Shown here piece by piece: positions 1-9,305 of a stretch of DNA of 64,000 nucleotides. The notes beneath the pieces are model-generated. The model was not told the DNA's origin, searched no databases, and saw only the letters and a program-made list of their open reading frames with translations. Source of the DNA: CAZQRP01 sp964596125 (GTDB taxonomy: Bacteria; Chloroflexota; Dehalococcoidia; GIF9; UBA5629); the NCBI GenBank assembly GCA_964596125.1, contig CAZQRP010000016.1:1-64000 (forward strand), written 5' to 3'. The translations under genes and the position numbers were made by a program. The first letter of the stretch is position 1. Each line of letters opens with the position of its first letter.

Positions 1-37
1 TACGCCCTTTTTTCTTCTATTTGGAATTTACACAAAA

Positions 38-54
38 TAGGATACGCTATCCTA
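38..54. terminator. Short hairpin, possible weak bidirectional terminator
   Basis: A perfect 7-bp inverted repeat (TAGGATA / TATCCTA) with a 3-nt loop is followed by CTTTTC on the + strand and by TTTTGTG on the - strand. The stem is AT-rich and the T runs are short, so termination would be weak. It precedes the first gene and may end a transcript from outside the window. Confidence 0.3.
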
Positions 55-141
55 CTTTTCAAGACCACTAATTTATCGTAAACTTTGTCTGTAAATAATA
101 CAATAGTACCTGCGATATAATAGAGAAGAGGTATACAGGTA

Positions 142-1146
142 TTGTTTTACATAATGTGTGGCCAGGATACTTTTTCCCGTCATCAGGAACTGGAAAAGAT
201 TAAGAACGGACTGGGTAATAGGGAGATGTTGGCCGTGAATACCAGCCTGTTAAATGGTGATCAGCTTAACTTAGGCCAGCTCAAGGATGCTTGTGGTGCC
301 GTTCCATTTTTATTTCCGGTCAGATTGATTATTGTTGAAGGTTTATTAGATCGTTTCGAGCCGCAACGTGGATCAAGGCAGCGTGCAAATCGGTCTAAGT
401 CGGGGTCCAACTCGGAAGTAAAGGAATGGCAATCTCTTGGGGACTATATTAAAAATGATATGCCTCCCACGACAGTACTCATATTCTTGGATGGCAGGCT
501 AACAGATAAGAATCCTTTATTTAAGCATCTAGTTTCTCTCGCTACATTAAAGACCTTTCCGCCATTGCAAGGTAGAAGCCTTGGTAACTGGATACGAAAT
601 CGGATAATCCAGGGAGGTGGATCAGTGTCACCTGAAGCGGTTGATTTGCTTGTTGGACTTGTCGGTGGTGATTTATGGAGCTTGAGCAGTGAGGTCGATA
701 AGCTCTTGTCCTTTAGCTGGGGACGCCTTATTACTGAGAATGATGTTAGACAACTTACCAGTTATGCTCGGGAAGCTAACATCTTTGCTCTGGTAGATGC
801 CATTCTTGAAGGTAAGAGGAAAACGGCTCAACAGTCACTTTATCGATTACTTGAGGCAGGTGTGCCCCCACCCTATATTTTGGCTATGATTACCCGTCAG
901 CTTCGTTTGATTATCAGAGCTAAGGAACTAAGTCAGAAGATGCCTCGGGCACAGATTCAGAGTGGGCTGGGACTTGTTAGTGATTATGCTATAGACAAAA
1001 CATTGAAGCAGGCAAAAATATACACAGTGGGACAATTGAAGAGAGCATATCATATGATTTTAGAGGCGGATGTGGCTATGAAAACCGGGAAATATGACAG
1101 TGATTTAACTGTTGAACTCTTGGTAGTGGAGTTATGTAAGGGTTGA
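142..1146 (+). CDS. holA: DNA polymerase III subunit delta
   Basis: Delta subunit of the clamp loader: it opens the beta sliding clamp and works with the tau/gamma and delta-prime subunits at the replication fork. The 334-residue length is usual for HolA. The N-terminus (FYIMCGQDTF) is the typical degenerate P-loop-region start of this AAA+ family member, and the C-terminal collar domain has the expected pattern (LARQ-like ITRQLRLIIRAKEL near 250, then TGKYDSDLTVELLV at the end). The start is a TTG with an AGAAGAGG Shine-Dalgarno about 10 nt upstream; the next in-frame ATG is only four codons later. No partner clamp-loader gene is in the window. Family assignment is confident; start moderately so. 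Confidence 0.9.
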   Translation: MFYIMCGQDTFSRHQELEKIKNGLGNREMLAVNTSLLNGDQLNLGQLKDACGAVPFLFPVRLIIVEGLLDRFEPQRGSRQRANRSKSGSNSEVKEWQSLGDYIKNDMPPTTVLIFLDGRLTDKNPLFKHLVSLATLKTFPPLQGRSLGNWIRNRIIQGGGSVSPEAVDLLVGLVGGDLWSLSSEVDKLLSFSWGRLITENDVRQLTSYAREANIFALVDAILEGKRKTAQQSLYRLLEAGVPPPYILAMITRQLRLIIRAKELSQKMPRAQIQSGLGLVSDYAIDKTLKQAKIYTVGQLKRAYHMILEADVAMKTGKYDSDLTVELLVVELCKG

Positions 1147-1148
1147 TT

Positions 1149-1244
1149 ATGTTATTCAATAAGCGTACGCTCACTCGTGCCGTACTAAGTGAAATTGTAA
1201 GGGACGATATATTGAAGTCGACAAATATTCGAAGTTTGATTTAG
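1149..1244 (+). CDS. Possible 31-residue small protein
   Basis: An ATG-initiated frame of 31 codons begins 3 nt after the holA stop, with AAGGG 6 nt upstream inside the end of holA. The product (MLFNKRTLTRAVLSEI...) is basic and amphipathic. I recognise no family. It occupies most of the holA-glgC gap and could equally be chance; conservation in relatives would decide. Confidence 0.2.
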   Translation: MLFNKRTLTRAVLSEIVRDDILKSTNIRSLI

Positions 1245-1277
1245 AATTATGATTGAATGTAATGATGAGGTAGTACT

Positions 1278-2558
1278 GTGAATCGGGTAGTAGCAATGAT
1301 TCTGGCTGGTGGAATGGGTGAGCGGTTGAGCGTACTCGTTGCCGAGAGAGCTAAACCGTCAGTACCTTTCGGTGGCAGGTACAGGATTATCGATTTTTCC
1401 TTAAGCAACTGTGTCAATTCAGGTATTCGTAATGTGTCCGTACTTACACAATATAATCCCCGTTCACTGGCTCAACATATCGGTGTTGGCAGACCCTGGT
1501 ATTTGGATAGGGCGAGGGGTGGAATTGCTTTGTTCCAGCCTTTCTTAAGCCGCTCGCAACGTGGCTGGTATAAAGGCACAGCCGATGCTGTCTATCAGAA
1601 CCTTTATTTCCTGGAAGGCATGAAGTTAGACGAAGTCCTTGTTTTAGCAGGAGACCATGTATATATCATGCGCTATGATAGTATGATAGCCGCACATCGG
1701 AGTCGGGGAGCTGATGTTACTATAGCTATAAAGCAAGTACCTGTGAAGGAAGCTTCAAGATTTGGAATTATTACGCTGGACCATAATGAAATAGTTGTTG
1801 ATTTTGAGGAGAAACCCAAGGCGGCCAGGAGCAGATTTGCGTCAATGGGAATATATGTCTTTAACAAGGATGTCCTTATTGATTGTCTTGAGCGCAATGC
1901 ACATAAGAATAATGGCCATGATTTCGGGGAGGATGTTTTACCTGAAATTATCGGGAGGTATAAAGTATGTGGATATAAATTTCATGGCTATTGGCAGGAC
2001 GTCGGCACTATTGATTCATACTGGCGAGCGAATATGGATTTAATTGTTGACTTACCGCTGTTGAATCTTTACGATCCTGATAATGAGATCATGACCGTGC
2101 AGGAGAATTTACCTCCGGTTAAATTGGGACCAAAAGCGCAGGTAGAAAGGGGTTTGATATCTAACGGGGCCATCATTAATGGTCGTATAGAAAATTCGGT
2201 TATTTTCCCCAAAGTGTTTATTGAAGAGAGCGCTGAAGTAAAAAACTCGATTATATTCAGTGACACCACGATAGGCAAAGGATCTGTTATTGACCGGTGT
2301 ATTATTGATAAACAGGTTTGGATTAGCCCGGGATGTCACATTGGCTATAGCGACGATTTTACCGCTAACAGAGAAGAGCCGAAATATCTGAAGACAGGTA
2401 TCACAGTTGTAGGTAAGGGGGCTAGACTACCAGATGGTGTGAAGGTGGGACGCAATTGTAAGATTGGTTGTTGGGTGGAAGCTAGCGATCTACCCTCTAA
2501 TAGTATTGCAAGTGGCGAAAGCGTGGATAAGAAAAGTCCGGGGCGCTACCTGGTGTAA
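1278..2558 (+). CDS. glgC: Glucose-1-phosphate adenylyltransferase
   Basis: Makes ADP-glucose from ATP and glucose-1-phosphate, the committed step of bacterial glycogen synthesis. The 426-residue protein has the N-terminal nucleotidyltransferase signature LAGGMGERL (about residues 9-17), the substrate-binding segments KPSVPFGGRYRIIDF and AGDHVY, and a C-terminal left-handed beta-helix with hexapeptide-like repeats (about 290-400: NGAIINGRIENSVIF...). The start is GTG with ATGAGG about 8 nt upstream. It sits just upstream of glgA and a ROK sugar kinase, so this is a glycogen/glucose module. A short tandem duplication covers its stop codon. Confidence 0.95.
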   Translation: MNRVVAMILAGGMGERLSVLVAERAKPSVPFGGRYRIIDFSLSNCVNSGIRNVSVLTQYNPRSLAQHIGVGRPWYLDRARGGIALFQPFLSRSQRGWYKGTADAVYQNLYFLEGMKLDEVLVLAGDHVYIMRYDSMIAAHRSRGADVTIAIKQVPVKEASRFGIITLDHNEIVVDFEEKPKAARSRFASMGIYVFNKDVLIDCLERNAHKNNGHDFGEDVLPEIIGRYKVCGYKFHGYWQDVGTIDSYWRANMDLIVDLPLLNLYDPDNEIMTVQENLPPVKLGPKAQVERGLISNGAIINGRIENSVIFPKVFIEESAEVKNSIIFSDTTIGKGSVIDRCIIDKQVWISPGCHIGYSDDFTANREEPKYLKTGITVVGKGARLPDGVKVGRNCKIGCWVEASDLPSNSIASGESVDKKSPGRYLV

Positions 2559-2572
2559 ACTTGGTGTAAACT
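2551..2572 (+). repeat. 11-bp perfect tandem duplication over the glgC stop codon
   Basis: TGGTGTAAACT occurs twice back to back (2551-2561 and 2562-2572). The first copy contains the glgC stop TAA. The second copy repeats the last codons and stop, out of frame (11 bp is not a multiple of three). It looks like a slippage event that did no harm to the gene. Confidence 0.8.
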
Positions 2573-2659
2573 CCTGTCAGGTGTTCTATGAGAGTATGAG
2601 ATAGTTTACCCTAACCGGCGAGTATGAAACCGGGATAAGACAGATAAGACTTAAAGATA

Positions 2660-4087
2660 TTGAACATTCTTTTTATCGCTGCTGAAGTAACTCCTTTGGT
2701 CAAGGTTGGTGGCCTGGCTGATGTAGTTGGCTCTTTACCCAAGGCTCTTAGCCAATTGGGACATGATGTTAAAATAATAATGCCGAGATATGGCATTATT
2801 GACATTGTTAAGCATCGAATTGTACCTGTAATAGAAAATTTCGATGTGCAAATTGGACAATCCAAGATATCTACAGCGCTGGTGACAACTGAACTTACCG
2901 ATGATGTCAGGGTTTTTCTAATAGACAATGATCAATTCTTCGGTTCTGATATTATATATGGAGAAAATGAGCTGGATCGTTTCTTATTTTTCTGCCAAGC
3001 TATTGTGCAGCTCTTACCTGAGCTGGATTGGCAACCGGATATAGTCCACTGTCATGACTGGCACACTGCTTTGATTCCACTATTGTTGAATAGAGTAGGA
3101 TATCCCTGTTCCTCGATTTTCACAATTCACAATTTAGCTTATCAAGGCTCTTTTGACAGCTATTTCCTATCTGTTCATGACCTACATAGTTACTGGCAAC
3201 ATGAGCCTTTGCATGCGCCGGAACCACCACTCAATTTTATTGGACAGGGTATTCTCTGGGCCGACATGGTGACTACAGTGAGCGAAAATTATGCTAGAGA
3301 GATTGTAACACCGGAATATGGTGAAGGTCTTGATCATCTTTTACGATACAGGCAGGATAAACTTATCGGTATACTTAATGGGATAGATTATAACGAATAT
3401 AATCCTGCAACTGATTCTTTCATTAAGGCTAACTTTAGTTCCACAAAACTGGATGTAAGGATGACAAATAAATTAGCTCTTCAGAAACAGGCGGGATTAC
3501 CTGAGGATGCTGGAGTACCTGTTATCGGTATGGTGTCGCGTCTGGATGAGCAAAAAGGTCTTGATATTTTATCGGAGGGACTTGATGTCTTATTTCAACA
3601 TACGGAAGCCCAGCTTGTTATCCTTGGTAAGGGCAGGGAGCACTATCATAATGTGCTTCAAGAGGCTGCTGGCAGATATAGTCAGCAATTAGCCCTGTTT
3701 ATAGAGTTTAATGAAGCTCTGGGCCATCTTATTTATGCTGGTTGTGACATGTTTTTAATGCCTTCCCGTTTTGAGCCCTGTGGTTTGGGTCAGCTCGTAG
3801 CTATGCGTTACGGAGCTGTCCCTGTCGTTCGCCATACCGGTGGATTGGTCGATACAGTCCAGGATTTGGCCCATGATCTTAGTAAAGGTAATGGTTTTAC
3901 CTTTGAGGACTATAGTGCTGATGCAATGTGCGCATCTATTCATCGTGCGTTAGATGCATATAGAAACAAGAAAGTCTGGCAGAAAGTAATGCAGAGAATT
4001 ATGGCTCTGGACTTCTCCTGGCAAAGGTCAGCTAAAAAATATGAGGCGATTTATCAACATATTCTGGAGTTAAAAGGCTATGCTTAG
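2660..4087 (+). CDS. glgA: Glycogen synthase (ADP-glucose)
   Basis: Transfers glucose from ADP-glucose to the non-reducing end of alpha-1,4-glucan (GT5 family, GT-B fold). The 475-residue protein shows the nucleotide-binding KVGGL at residues 15-19, HCHDWHT near 130, NGID near 240 and the catalytic-loop segment RFEPCGLGQ near 370. The start is TTG; the family normally begins MxILFxAxE, which this start gives exactly. It overlaps the next gene by 8 bp, so the two are translationally coupled. Confidence 0.95.
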   Translation: MNILFIAAEVTPLVKVGGLADVVGSLPKALSQLGHDVKIIMPRYGIIDIVKHRIVPVIENFDVQIGQSKISTALVTTELTDDVRVFLIDNDQFFGSDIIYGENELDRFLFFCQAIVQLLPELDWQPDIVHCHDWHTALIPLLLNRVGYPCSSIFTIHNLAYQGSFDSYFLSVHDLHSYWQHEPLHAPEPPLNFIGQGILWADMVTTVSENYAREIVTPEYGEGLDHLLRYRQDKLIGILNGIDYNEYNPATDSFIKANFSSTKLDVRMTNKLALQKQAGLPEDAGVPVIGMVSRLDEQKGLDILSEGLDVLFQHTEAQLVILGKGREHYHNVLQEAAGRYSQQLALFIEFNEALGHLIYAGCDMFLMPSRFEPCGLGQLVAMRYGAVPVVRHTGGLVDTVQDLAHDLSKGNGFTFEDYSADAMCASIHRALDAYRNKKVWQKVMQRIMALDFSWQRSAKKYEAIYQHILELKGYA

Positions 4088-5063
4088 ATCTGATTATCCC
4101 CCGGTGGTGGCTATAGATTTAGGTGGTACCAAAATAATGGCCGCGGTTGTTGCACCAGGTGGTAAGATTATATCGCATCACTACTGTTCGACACTGGCCG
4201 ACCGAGGACCTGAAAAGGTAATAAACAGGTTATTGTCTGCTGTACAACGTGTTATATCTCAGTCTGCAGCGGAAGTCAATGAATTTGGTGGTATAAGCAT
4301 TGCCGCTGCTGGAGCCATGGATATTAAGAAAGGAATCATAACGGCATCCCCCAATCTACCCGGCTGGCGCAATGTACCTTTGAGAGACATTCTTGGTAAT
4401 GAATTTGGCATAACTACATATCTAATTAACGATGCGAGCGCTGCTGCATTGGGTGAGTATTACCTTGGAGTTGGCAGGGGAATGAGTAATCTGGTTTATC
4501 TAACCGTTAGTACCGGTGTTGGTGGGGGAATCATTATAGATGGCCGCCTGTATATTGGTGCCAATGGTTCTGCAGGGGAGATAGGACATATGACCATAGC
4601 GGCAGATGGACCTCAATGCAGTTGTGGTAATTACGGCTGTCTGGAAGTTCTGGCTTCCGGTACGGCTGTAGCCAAAGAAGCAGTAAGACGTGTTGAACTG
4701 GGTGAGAAAAGTTCTCTCATTGAAATTGCGAACGGTAAAATCAAAAGTATTACTGCTGAGACTGTGTCTTTGGCGGCTAAACAAGGTGATTACCTTGCCG
4801 GTGAGATAGTTAATGACGCTGCCTATTATCTGGGTATAGGTATAGCAAATGTGATCAATATATTCAATCCGGAAATGGTCATTATCGGTGGTGGCATGTC
4901 TAAAATGGGAGACATGCTGCTGAAACCAGCCCGGAGAGTAGCTAAACAAAGGGCTTTCCAATTACCAGCTCGTACAGCGCGTATAGTTCGTGCCCGTTTG
5001 GGCGGCAATGCCGGTATCGTCGGTGCTGCCGCCTATGTTCTTGACCATCAACAGAAAGCATAA
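4080..5063 (+). CDS. ROK-family sugar kinase, probable glucokinase
   Basis: Phosphorylates a hexose, probably glucose, with ATP. The 327-residue protein starts with the phosphate-binding DLGGTK (13-18), has the NDASAAALGE catalytic-base region near 120, and the ROK zinc motif CSCGNYGCLE (about 179-188). No N-terminal helix-turn-helix is present, so it is a kinase and not an XylR/NagC-type repressor. The overlap with glgA and nearness to glgC suggest it primes glucose released from or destined for glycogen. Substrate could also be N-acetylmannosamine or fructose. Confidence 0.88.
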   Translation: MLRSDYPPVVAIDLGGTKIMAAVVAPGGKIISHHYCSTLADRGPEKVINRLLSAVQRVISQSAAEVNEFGGISIAAAGAMDIKKGIITASPNLPGWRNVPLRDILGNEFGITTYLINDASAAALGEYYLGVGRGMSNLVYLTVSTGVGGGIIIDGRLYIGANGSAGEIGHMTIAADGPQCSCGNYGCLEVLASGTAVAKEAVRRVELGEKSSLIEIANGKIKSITAETVSLAAKQGDYLAGEIVNDAAYYLGIGIANVINIFNPEMVIIGGGMSKMGDMLLKPARRVAKQRAFQLPARTARIVRARLGGNAGIVGAAAYVLDHQQKA

Positions 5064-5155
5064 TAAAGTCAGAGATAGCGGGCACGGCTTTTCCGTTAAT
5101 CGCTTATTTTCATCAATTTAGAATGACCATACGAGAGCAAAGCCGATTGAGTGAA

Positions 5156-5184
5156 TTGACAGCAAAGTAGCAGTAAATTAAAAT
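5156..5184 (+). promoter_or_regulatory. Near-consensus sigma70 promoter of alaS-ruvX-aroE
   Basis: TTGACA (5156-5161) and TAAAAT (5179-5184) are separated by exactly 17 bp. The predicted transcription start, about 5190-5192, falls immediately before the ATG at 5193 and 13-15 nt before the ATG at 5205. Either the mRNA is nearly leaderless, or the AGAAGG at 5187-5192 is only partly included in it. Confidence 0.6.
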
Positions 5185-5204
5185 CCAGAAGGATGATAAA
5201 TAGT

Positions 5205-7910
5205 ATGACCAGTGATGAGATTCGGCAGGCATTCCTTCGTTTTTTTGAAGAGAAGCAGCACAAGGTTATCCCCAGTTCATCTTTAGTTCCACATGGTGAC
5301 CCGACCCTGCTGTTGACTACTGCCGGCATGGTGCAAATCAAACCTTACTTTCTGGGATTGGCCACACCACCTAATCCCCGTTTGGCTTCGTGCCAGAAAT
5401 GCTTCCGCACTACAGACATCGATTTGGTGGGTGATGCCACACATTTAACGTTCTTTGAGATGTTGGGGAATTTCAGTGTAGGTGACTATTTCAAACCGGA
5501 AGCCATTGCCTGGGCATGGGAATTTGTCCACCAGCGTCTTAGACTTCCAGCAGACAGGTTATGGGTAACTATTTATCTGGATGATGATGAAGCATTTGAT
5601 TGTTGGCGGGCTATTGGTTTTCCTGAGGAAAGAATAGTGAGGTATGGGGAGAAAGATAATTATTGGGGCCCAGCCGGTGACTCAGGACCTTGCGGACCCT
5701 GCAGTGAGATACATTATGATTTTGGCGAGGAAGTTGGTTGTGGTAGACCTGAATGTAGACCAAACTGTGATTGTGACCGTTTTTCTGAAATCTGGAATTT
5801 GGTATTCACTCAATATAACCAAGGTCGTGATGGCACTCGTACTCATTTACCGAAGCCGAATATTGATACCGGAATGGGTCTAGAGAGGACAGCGGCGGTA
5901 ATGCAGGGAGTATCTTCGGTCTACAGTACAGACCTTTTCCTTCCCTTGCGTGAAAGACTATGCGATTTAACGGGGAAAGAGTATGGTAAGAACGAGGTAA
6001 CTGACCGTGCTATCAGGATTATGGCTGAGCACAGCCGTGGTATTGCTTTTCTTGTTGCTGACGGCGTACTGCCGTCTAATGAAGGAAGAGGCTATGTCCT
6101 GCGTCGTATACTGCGCAAGGCTTGCTTTTTTGGCAGGAAACTGGGCATGGAGGAGCCGTTTATCTACAGGGTAGCTGAGATTGTTATCGACAAAATGGGA
6201 CATATATATCCTGAACTGGTAGCCAATCGAAGCTTCATAGGAGAACTGGTCAGGACAGAAGAGGAAAAGTTTATTAGCACGCTGGATGCTGGCATCAATC
6301 TGGTTGAAAAAGCAATTGCCGGAGCCATAAGTCAAAGTAAAAACTGTCTCGCCGGTGATGAAGTTTTCCGGCTTTATGATACGTATGGTTTTCCACCGGA
6401 GTTGACTGCCGAGATAGCTAAAGAGAGAGGACTGACTGTTAATCTTGAGGATTTCGAAGTTGAAATGGAGAAGCAGCGGGGTAGAGCCAGGGCCAGTCAA
6501 AAGTTCAATGTAACTTTATCTGCTACTATGGAGCTTACACCGAAGTTAACTGATGACAAGAATAAGACCAATGAAATTTATAAGCCAAAGCCGTCCAGCT
6601 TTGTCGGTTATAATAAATTAAAGGCCCGTGCCAGGATTAGCTACTTAGTAAGTCAGGATTTGGGTATACCAGTGAGGTCTGCTAATGAAGGCGAGAAGGT
6701 CGCTATCGTTCTCGATAAGACACCATTTTATGGCGATATGGGTGGTCAGGTTGGTGATACTGGTAAGATAACAGCTAATTTGAGCCAGGTCGACATAACC
6801 GATACCGTTTGGTCGCCTTTTGGCAATGTGGCTGAAGGAGCGATAGTACATCTGGGGAGGGTGGTTACCGGTAGCATGTCTGTTGGTGATATCGTAGATG
6901 CTGAGGTCGATATGGACCGCCGCCATGATATCGCTCGCAATCACACCGCTACCCATTTGCTTCAGACAGCACTACGTCAGGTGCTGGGCAGTCATGTTTA
7001 TCAGAGAGGCTCGTTAGTAGCTCCCGATCGGCTCCGTTTCGATTTTTCCCATATGACAGGTATCACCAAACAGCAACTTGATGAAATTCAGCATCAAGTT
7101 AATGAAATGATACGTAAGAATTTGCAGGTGAAGCACAGTAAAGTTGTCTACGAAAAGGCCAAGAAAGATATTGATGATGGTAAGGTTATAGCTCTTTTCG
7201 GGGAGAAGTATGGGGATACGGTTCGGGTATTGGAGATCGGTAGACCGCTGGTAAGCGCCGAACTTTGTGGGGGTACCCATGTAAAATCAACCGGGGAAAT
7301 TGGGCTTTTTCTTATTATTGGTGAAAGTAGTATTGGTACAGGATTACGCCGGATCGAAGCAGTTACCGGGAGGCAAGCCGAAGAATTTGTCAGGGAGCGC
7401 CTCGGGATCCTGGAAGCCATAGCCGAGGATATGAAAAGTTCACCTCTGGAGATCCCGGAAAGGGTAAAGGCTCTTACCAATGAGCTATCTGCGGAGCGCA
7501 AGCGTTTATCTGCACTGGAAAGAAAGCTGTCGAAGAACGTAATTGAGGACTTAATTAAGCATGTTGAACGTGTAAACGGGATAGCGGTTATAGCTGCTAA
7601 TATACCATCTTCTTCAATGCCTGTCTTGAGGGAAATGGGAGATTCATTACGCGAACGGTTGAGCAGCGCTGTGATAGTCCTGGGAACAATTCACGATGGC
7701 AAACCTGGTTTTGTAGCTATGATAACGCCTGATTTGCTGGAGAAAGGTCTGCACGCGGGTGAACTGGTGAAAAAGGTGGCCGGTGTCACTGGTGGTGGAG
7801 GGGGAGGTACAGCGGAAATGGCCCAAGCCGGTGGCAAAGATAAGAATAAGGTTGAGGAAGCCCTGGGGCTGGTCAAGAGCTTAGTTCGAAAAGCTATTGA
7901 AACTTCATAA
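5205..7910 (+). CDS. alaS: Alanine--tRNA ligase
   Basis: Charges tRNA-Ala and edits mischarged Ser/Gly. The order is: class II catalytic core (SSSLVPHGDPTLLLTTAGM, then FRTTDID), tRNA-recognition region, editing domain with the zinc-binding HTATH (near 580) and CGGTH (near 690), and a C-terminal C-Ala domain with a Gly-rich GGGGGG stretch near 865. Two ATGs compete: 5193 directly abuts the AGAAGG at 5187-5192, while 5205 gives MTSDEIRQAF, the usual family N-terminus. I chose 5205. If the promoter at 5156-5184 is right, the message may be almost leaderless and 5193 could be used. The stop overlaps the ruvX ATG (TAATG). Confidence 0.95.
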   Translation: MTSDEIRQAFLRFFEEKQHKVIPSSSLVPHGDPTLLLTTAGMVQIKPYFLGLATPPNPRLASCQKCFRTTDIDLVGDATHLTFFEMLGNFSVGDYFKPEAIAWAWEFVHQRLRLPADRLWVTIYLDDDEAFDCWRAIGFPEERIVRYGEKDNYWGPAGDSGPCGPCSEIHYDFGEEVGCGRPECRPNCDCDRFSEIWNLVFTQYNQGRDGTRTHLPKPNIDTGMGLERTAAVMQGVSSVYSTDLFLPLRERLCDLTGKEYGKNEVTDRAIRIMAEHSRGIAFLVADGVLPSNEGRGYVLRRILRKACFFGRKLGMEEPFIYRVAEIVIDKMGHIYPELVANRSFIGELVRTEEEKFISTLDAGINLVEKAIAGAISQSKNCLAGDEVFRLYDTYGFPPELTAEIAKERGLTVNLEDFEVEMEKQRGRARASQKFNVTLSATMELTPKLTDDKNKTNEIYKPKPSSFVGYNKLKARARISYLVSQDLGIPVRSANEGEKVAIVLDKTPFYGDMGGQVGDTGKITANLSQVDITDTVWSPFGNVAEGAIVHLGRVVTGSMSVGDIVDAEVDMDRRHDIARNHTATHLLQTALRQVLGSHVYQRGSLVAPDRLRFDFSHMTGITKQQLDEIQHQVNEMIRKNLQVKHSKVVYEKAKKDIDDGKVIALFGEKYGDTVRVLEIGRPLVSAELCGGTHVKSTGEIGLFLIIGESSIGTGLRRIEAVTGRQAEEFVRERLGILEAIAEDMKSSPLEIPERVKALTNELSAERKRLSALERKLSKNVIEDLIKHVERVNGIAVIAANIPSSSMPVLREMGDSLRERLSSAVIVLGTIHDGKPGFVAMITPDLLEKGLHAGELVKKVAGVTGGGGGGTAEMAQAGGKDKNKVEEALGLVKSLVRKAIETS

Positions 7911-8329
7911 TGCGTAGTCTTGGACTGGATATCGGAGATAAAAGGATAGGGGTTGCGCTTAGCGATCCTGAAGAGATATTGGCAAGTCCGTTGACTACTA
8001 TTTTCAGGGCTGACGACAAAACGACTCTTGATGCAATCGTTAAACTTGTAGATAGTCACCAGGTGCAGAGAGTTGTAGTTGGCTTGCCTTATTCTTTAGA
8101 CGGAAGTATGGGAAACCAGGCCAATAAGGTGAGGTCTTTCATTGAACAGCTTTCAAAATGCATTGAAGTTGATATAGAGGTTCTGGACGAGAGGCTGTCT
8201 ACTGTAACTGCCGAAAACCTGCTGATAGAAGCCGGCATCAAAAGCGGGAGGAGAAAGGAGCGACGTGATGCTGCGGCTGCTGCCGTCATCCTGCAAGGAT
8301 ACCTGGACAGTCGGAAAACCTATGACTGA
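7910..8329 (+). CDS. ruvX: Putative pre-16S rRNA nuclease / Holliday junction resolvase-like (YqgF)
   Basis: RNase H-fold nuclease that in known bacteria finishes the 5' end of 16S rRNA. The 139-residue length is standard. The acidic active-site residues are visible: Asp in LGLDIGDKRIGVALSD (residues 4-19), Glu in LDERLSTVTA (near 94), and Asp in RRDAAAAAVILQGYL (near 122). It is translationally coupled at both ends (TAATG with alaS, TGATG with aroE). The alaS-ruvX adjacency is common in bacteria. Confidence 0.92.
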   Translation: MRSLGLDIGDKRIGVALSDPEEILASPLTTIFRADDKTTLDAIVKLVDSHQVQRVVVGLPYSLDGSMGNQANKVRSFIEQLSKCIEVDIEVLDERLSTVTAENLLIEAGIKSGRRKERRDAAAAAVILQGYLDSRKTYD

Positions 8330-9204
8330 TGACACAATATATTGGCGTAATAGGCTATCCACTAAAACACTCGATTTCTCCTGATTTTCAACAGGCTGCT
8401 TTAGACTATTATAAACTTGACATTCAATATAGAGCCTGGGAGATACAAGCTCAAGAACTGTTATCTGCGGTAGACCGGATGAGACAGCCTCAAAACCTGG
8501 GGGCGAATGTAACAGTACCATATAAAGAGACTGTTATTACTTTATTAGATGAAGTTGATAATGTGGCGAGCCTGATCGGGGCTGTGAATACAATAGTAAA
8601 CCGAGATGGAAAGCTTGCAGGTACTAATACTGATGCCTATGGTTTTATCCAGTCTTTACGAAGAGACGGCAAGTTTGAACCGGGAGGGAAGAAGGTAGTA
8701 GTTCTCGGTGCCGGTGGTGCTGCACGAGCTGTGAGTTTTGCTCTTATTCGGGAAAAAGTATATTCACTGGCTATTATCAACAGGACGTGGGAACGAGCTG
8801 AAAAACTGGCTAAGTCATTAACGGGGCATGTGAATGAGGAAAACGGTAGTACAAGAGTTCATGCAGTGCCTTGGTCTATCCAGGAACTTCAACAGATGGT
8901 CAATGGATGCCAGCTATTGGTGAACTGTACAACCATGGGAATGAACTATTCTTCTCAGGAGGGACAATCGCCTTTGCTACCGAATATGATCCCTCAAGGT
9001 GCTTTGGTTTATGACTTGGTATATAATCCTCCTGAAACGCCTTTACTGAGCATGGCAAAAGAGGCGGGTGCTGCTGTTCTCGGTGGTTTGCCCATGTTAG
9101 TATATCAAGGGGCTGCAGCCTTTGAACTATGGGTAGGGAAGGAAGCTCCAGTTGACATAATGTTTGCAGCGGCCAGACAGGCACTGGAAAAAGACAGGAG
9201 ATGA
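8329..9204 (+). CDS. aroE: Shikimate dehydrogenase (NADP+)
   Basis: Reduces 3-dehydroshikimate to shikimate. The 291-residue protein has the substrate-binding PLKHSISP (11-18), catalytic Lys66 in NVTVPYKE, Asp102 in NTDAYG, and the Rossmann loop GAGGAA (127-132) followed by INRTWERA, an NRT/NADP-preferring pattern. The C-terminal LVYQGAAAFELW is typical. It overlaps ruvX by 1 bp. It opens a chorismate-pathway run (aroE, aroC, aroKB); aroA, aroD and the DAHP synthase are not in the window. Confidence 0.95.
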   Translation: MTQYIGVIGYPLKHSISPDFQQAALDYYKLDIQYRAWEIQAQELLSAVDRMRQPQNLGANVTVPYKETVITLLDEVDNVASLIGAVNTIVNRDGKLAGTNTDAYGFIQSLRRDGKFEPGGKKVVVLGAGGAARAVSFALIREKVYSLAIINRTWERAEKLAKSLTGHVNEENGSTRVHAVPWSIQELQQMVNGCQLLVNCTTMGMNYSSQEGQSPLLPNMIPQGALVYDLVYNPPETPLLSMAKEAGAAVLGGLPMLVYQGAAAFELWVGKEAPVDIMFAAARQALEKDRR

Positions 9205-9305
9205 GGTGTCAACAGGCTGGCAGGATTTGTAATGGGGACTGGTGAAATTCTTACACCGGCCACAATATCGATAGATGGATTATCGATGAGGAAGGGGTAA
9301 CTATT

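Noticed and set aside
9232..9300. 22-codon ATG frame between aroE and aroC, considered as a leader peptide
   Set aside because: It lacks a run of aromatic codons and there is no terminator/antiterminator pair; the only hairpin overlaps the aroC initiation region.
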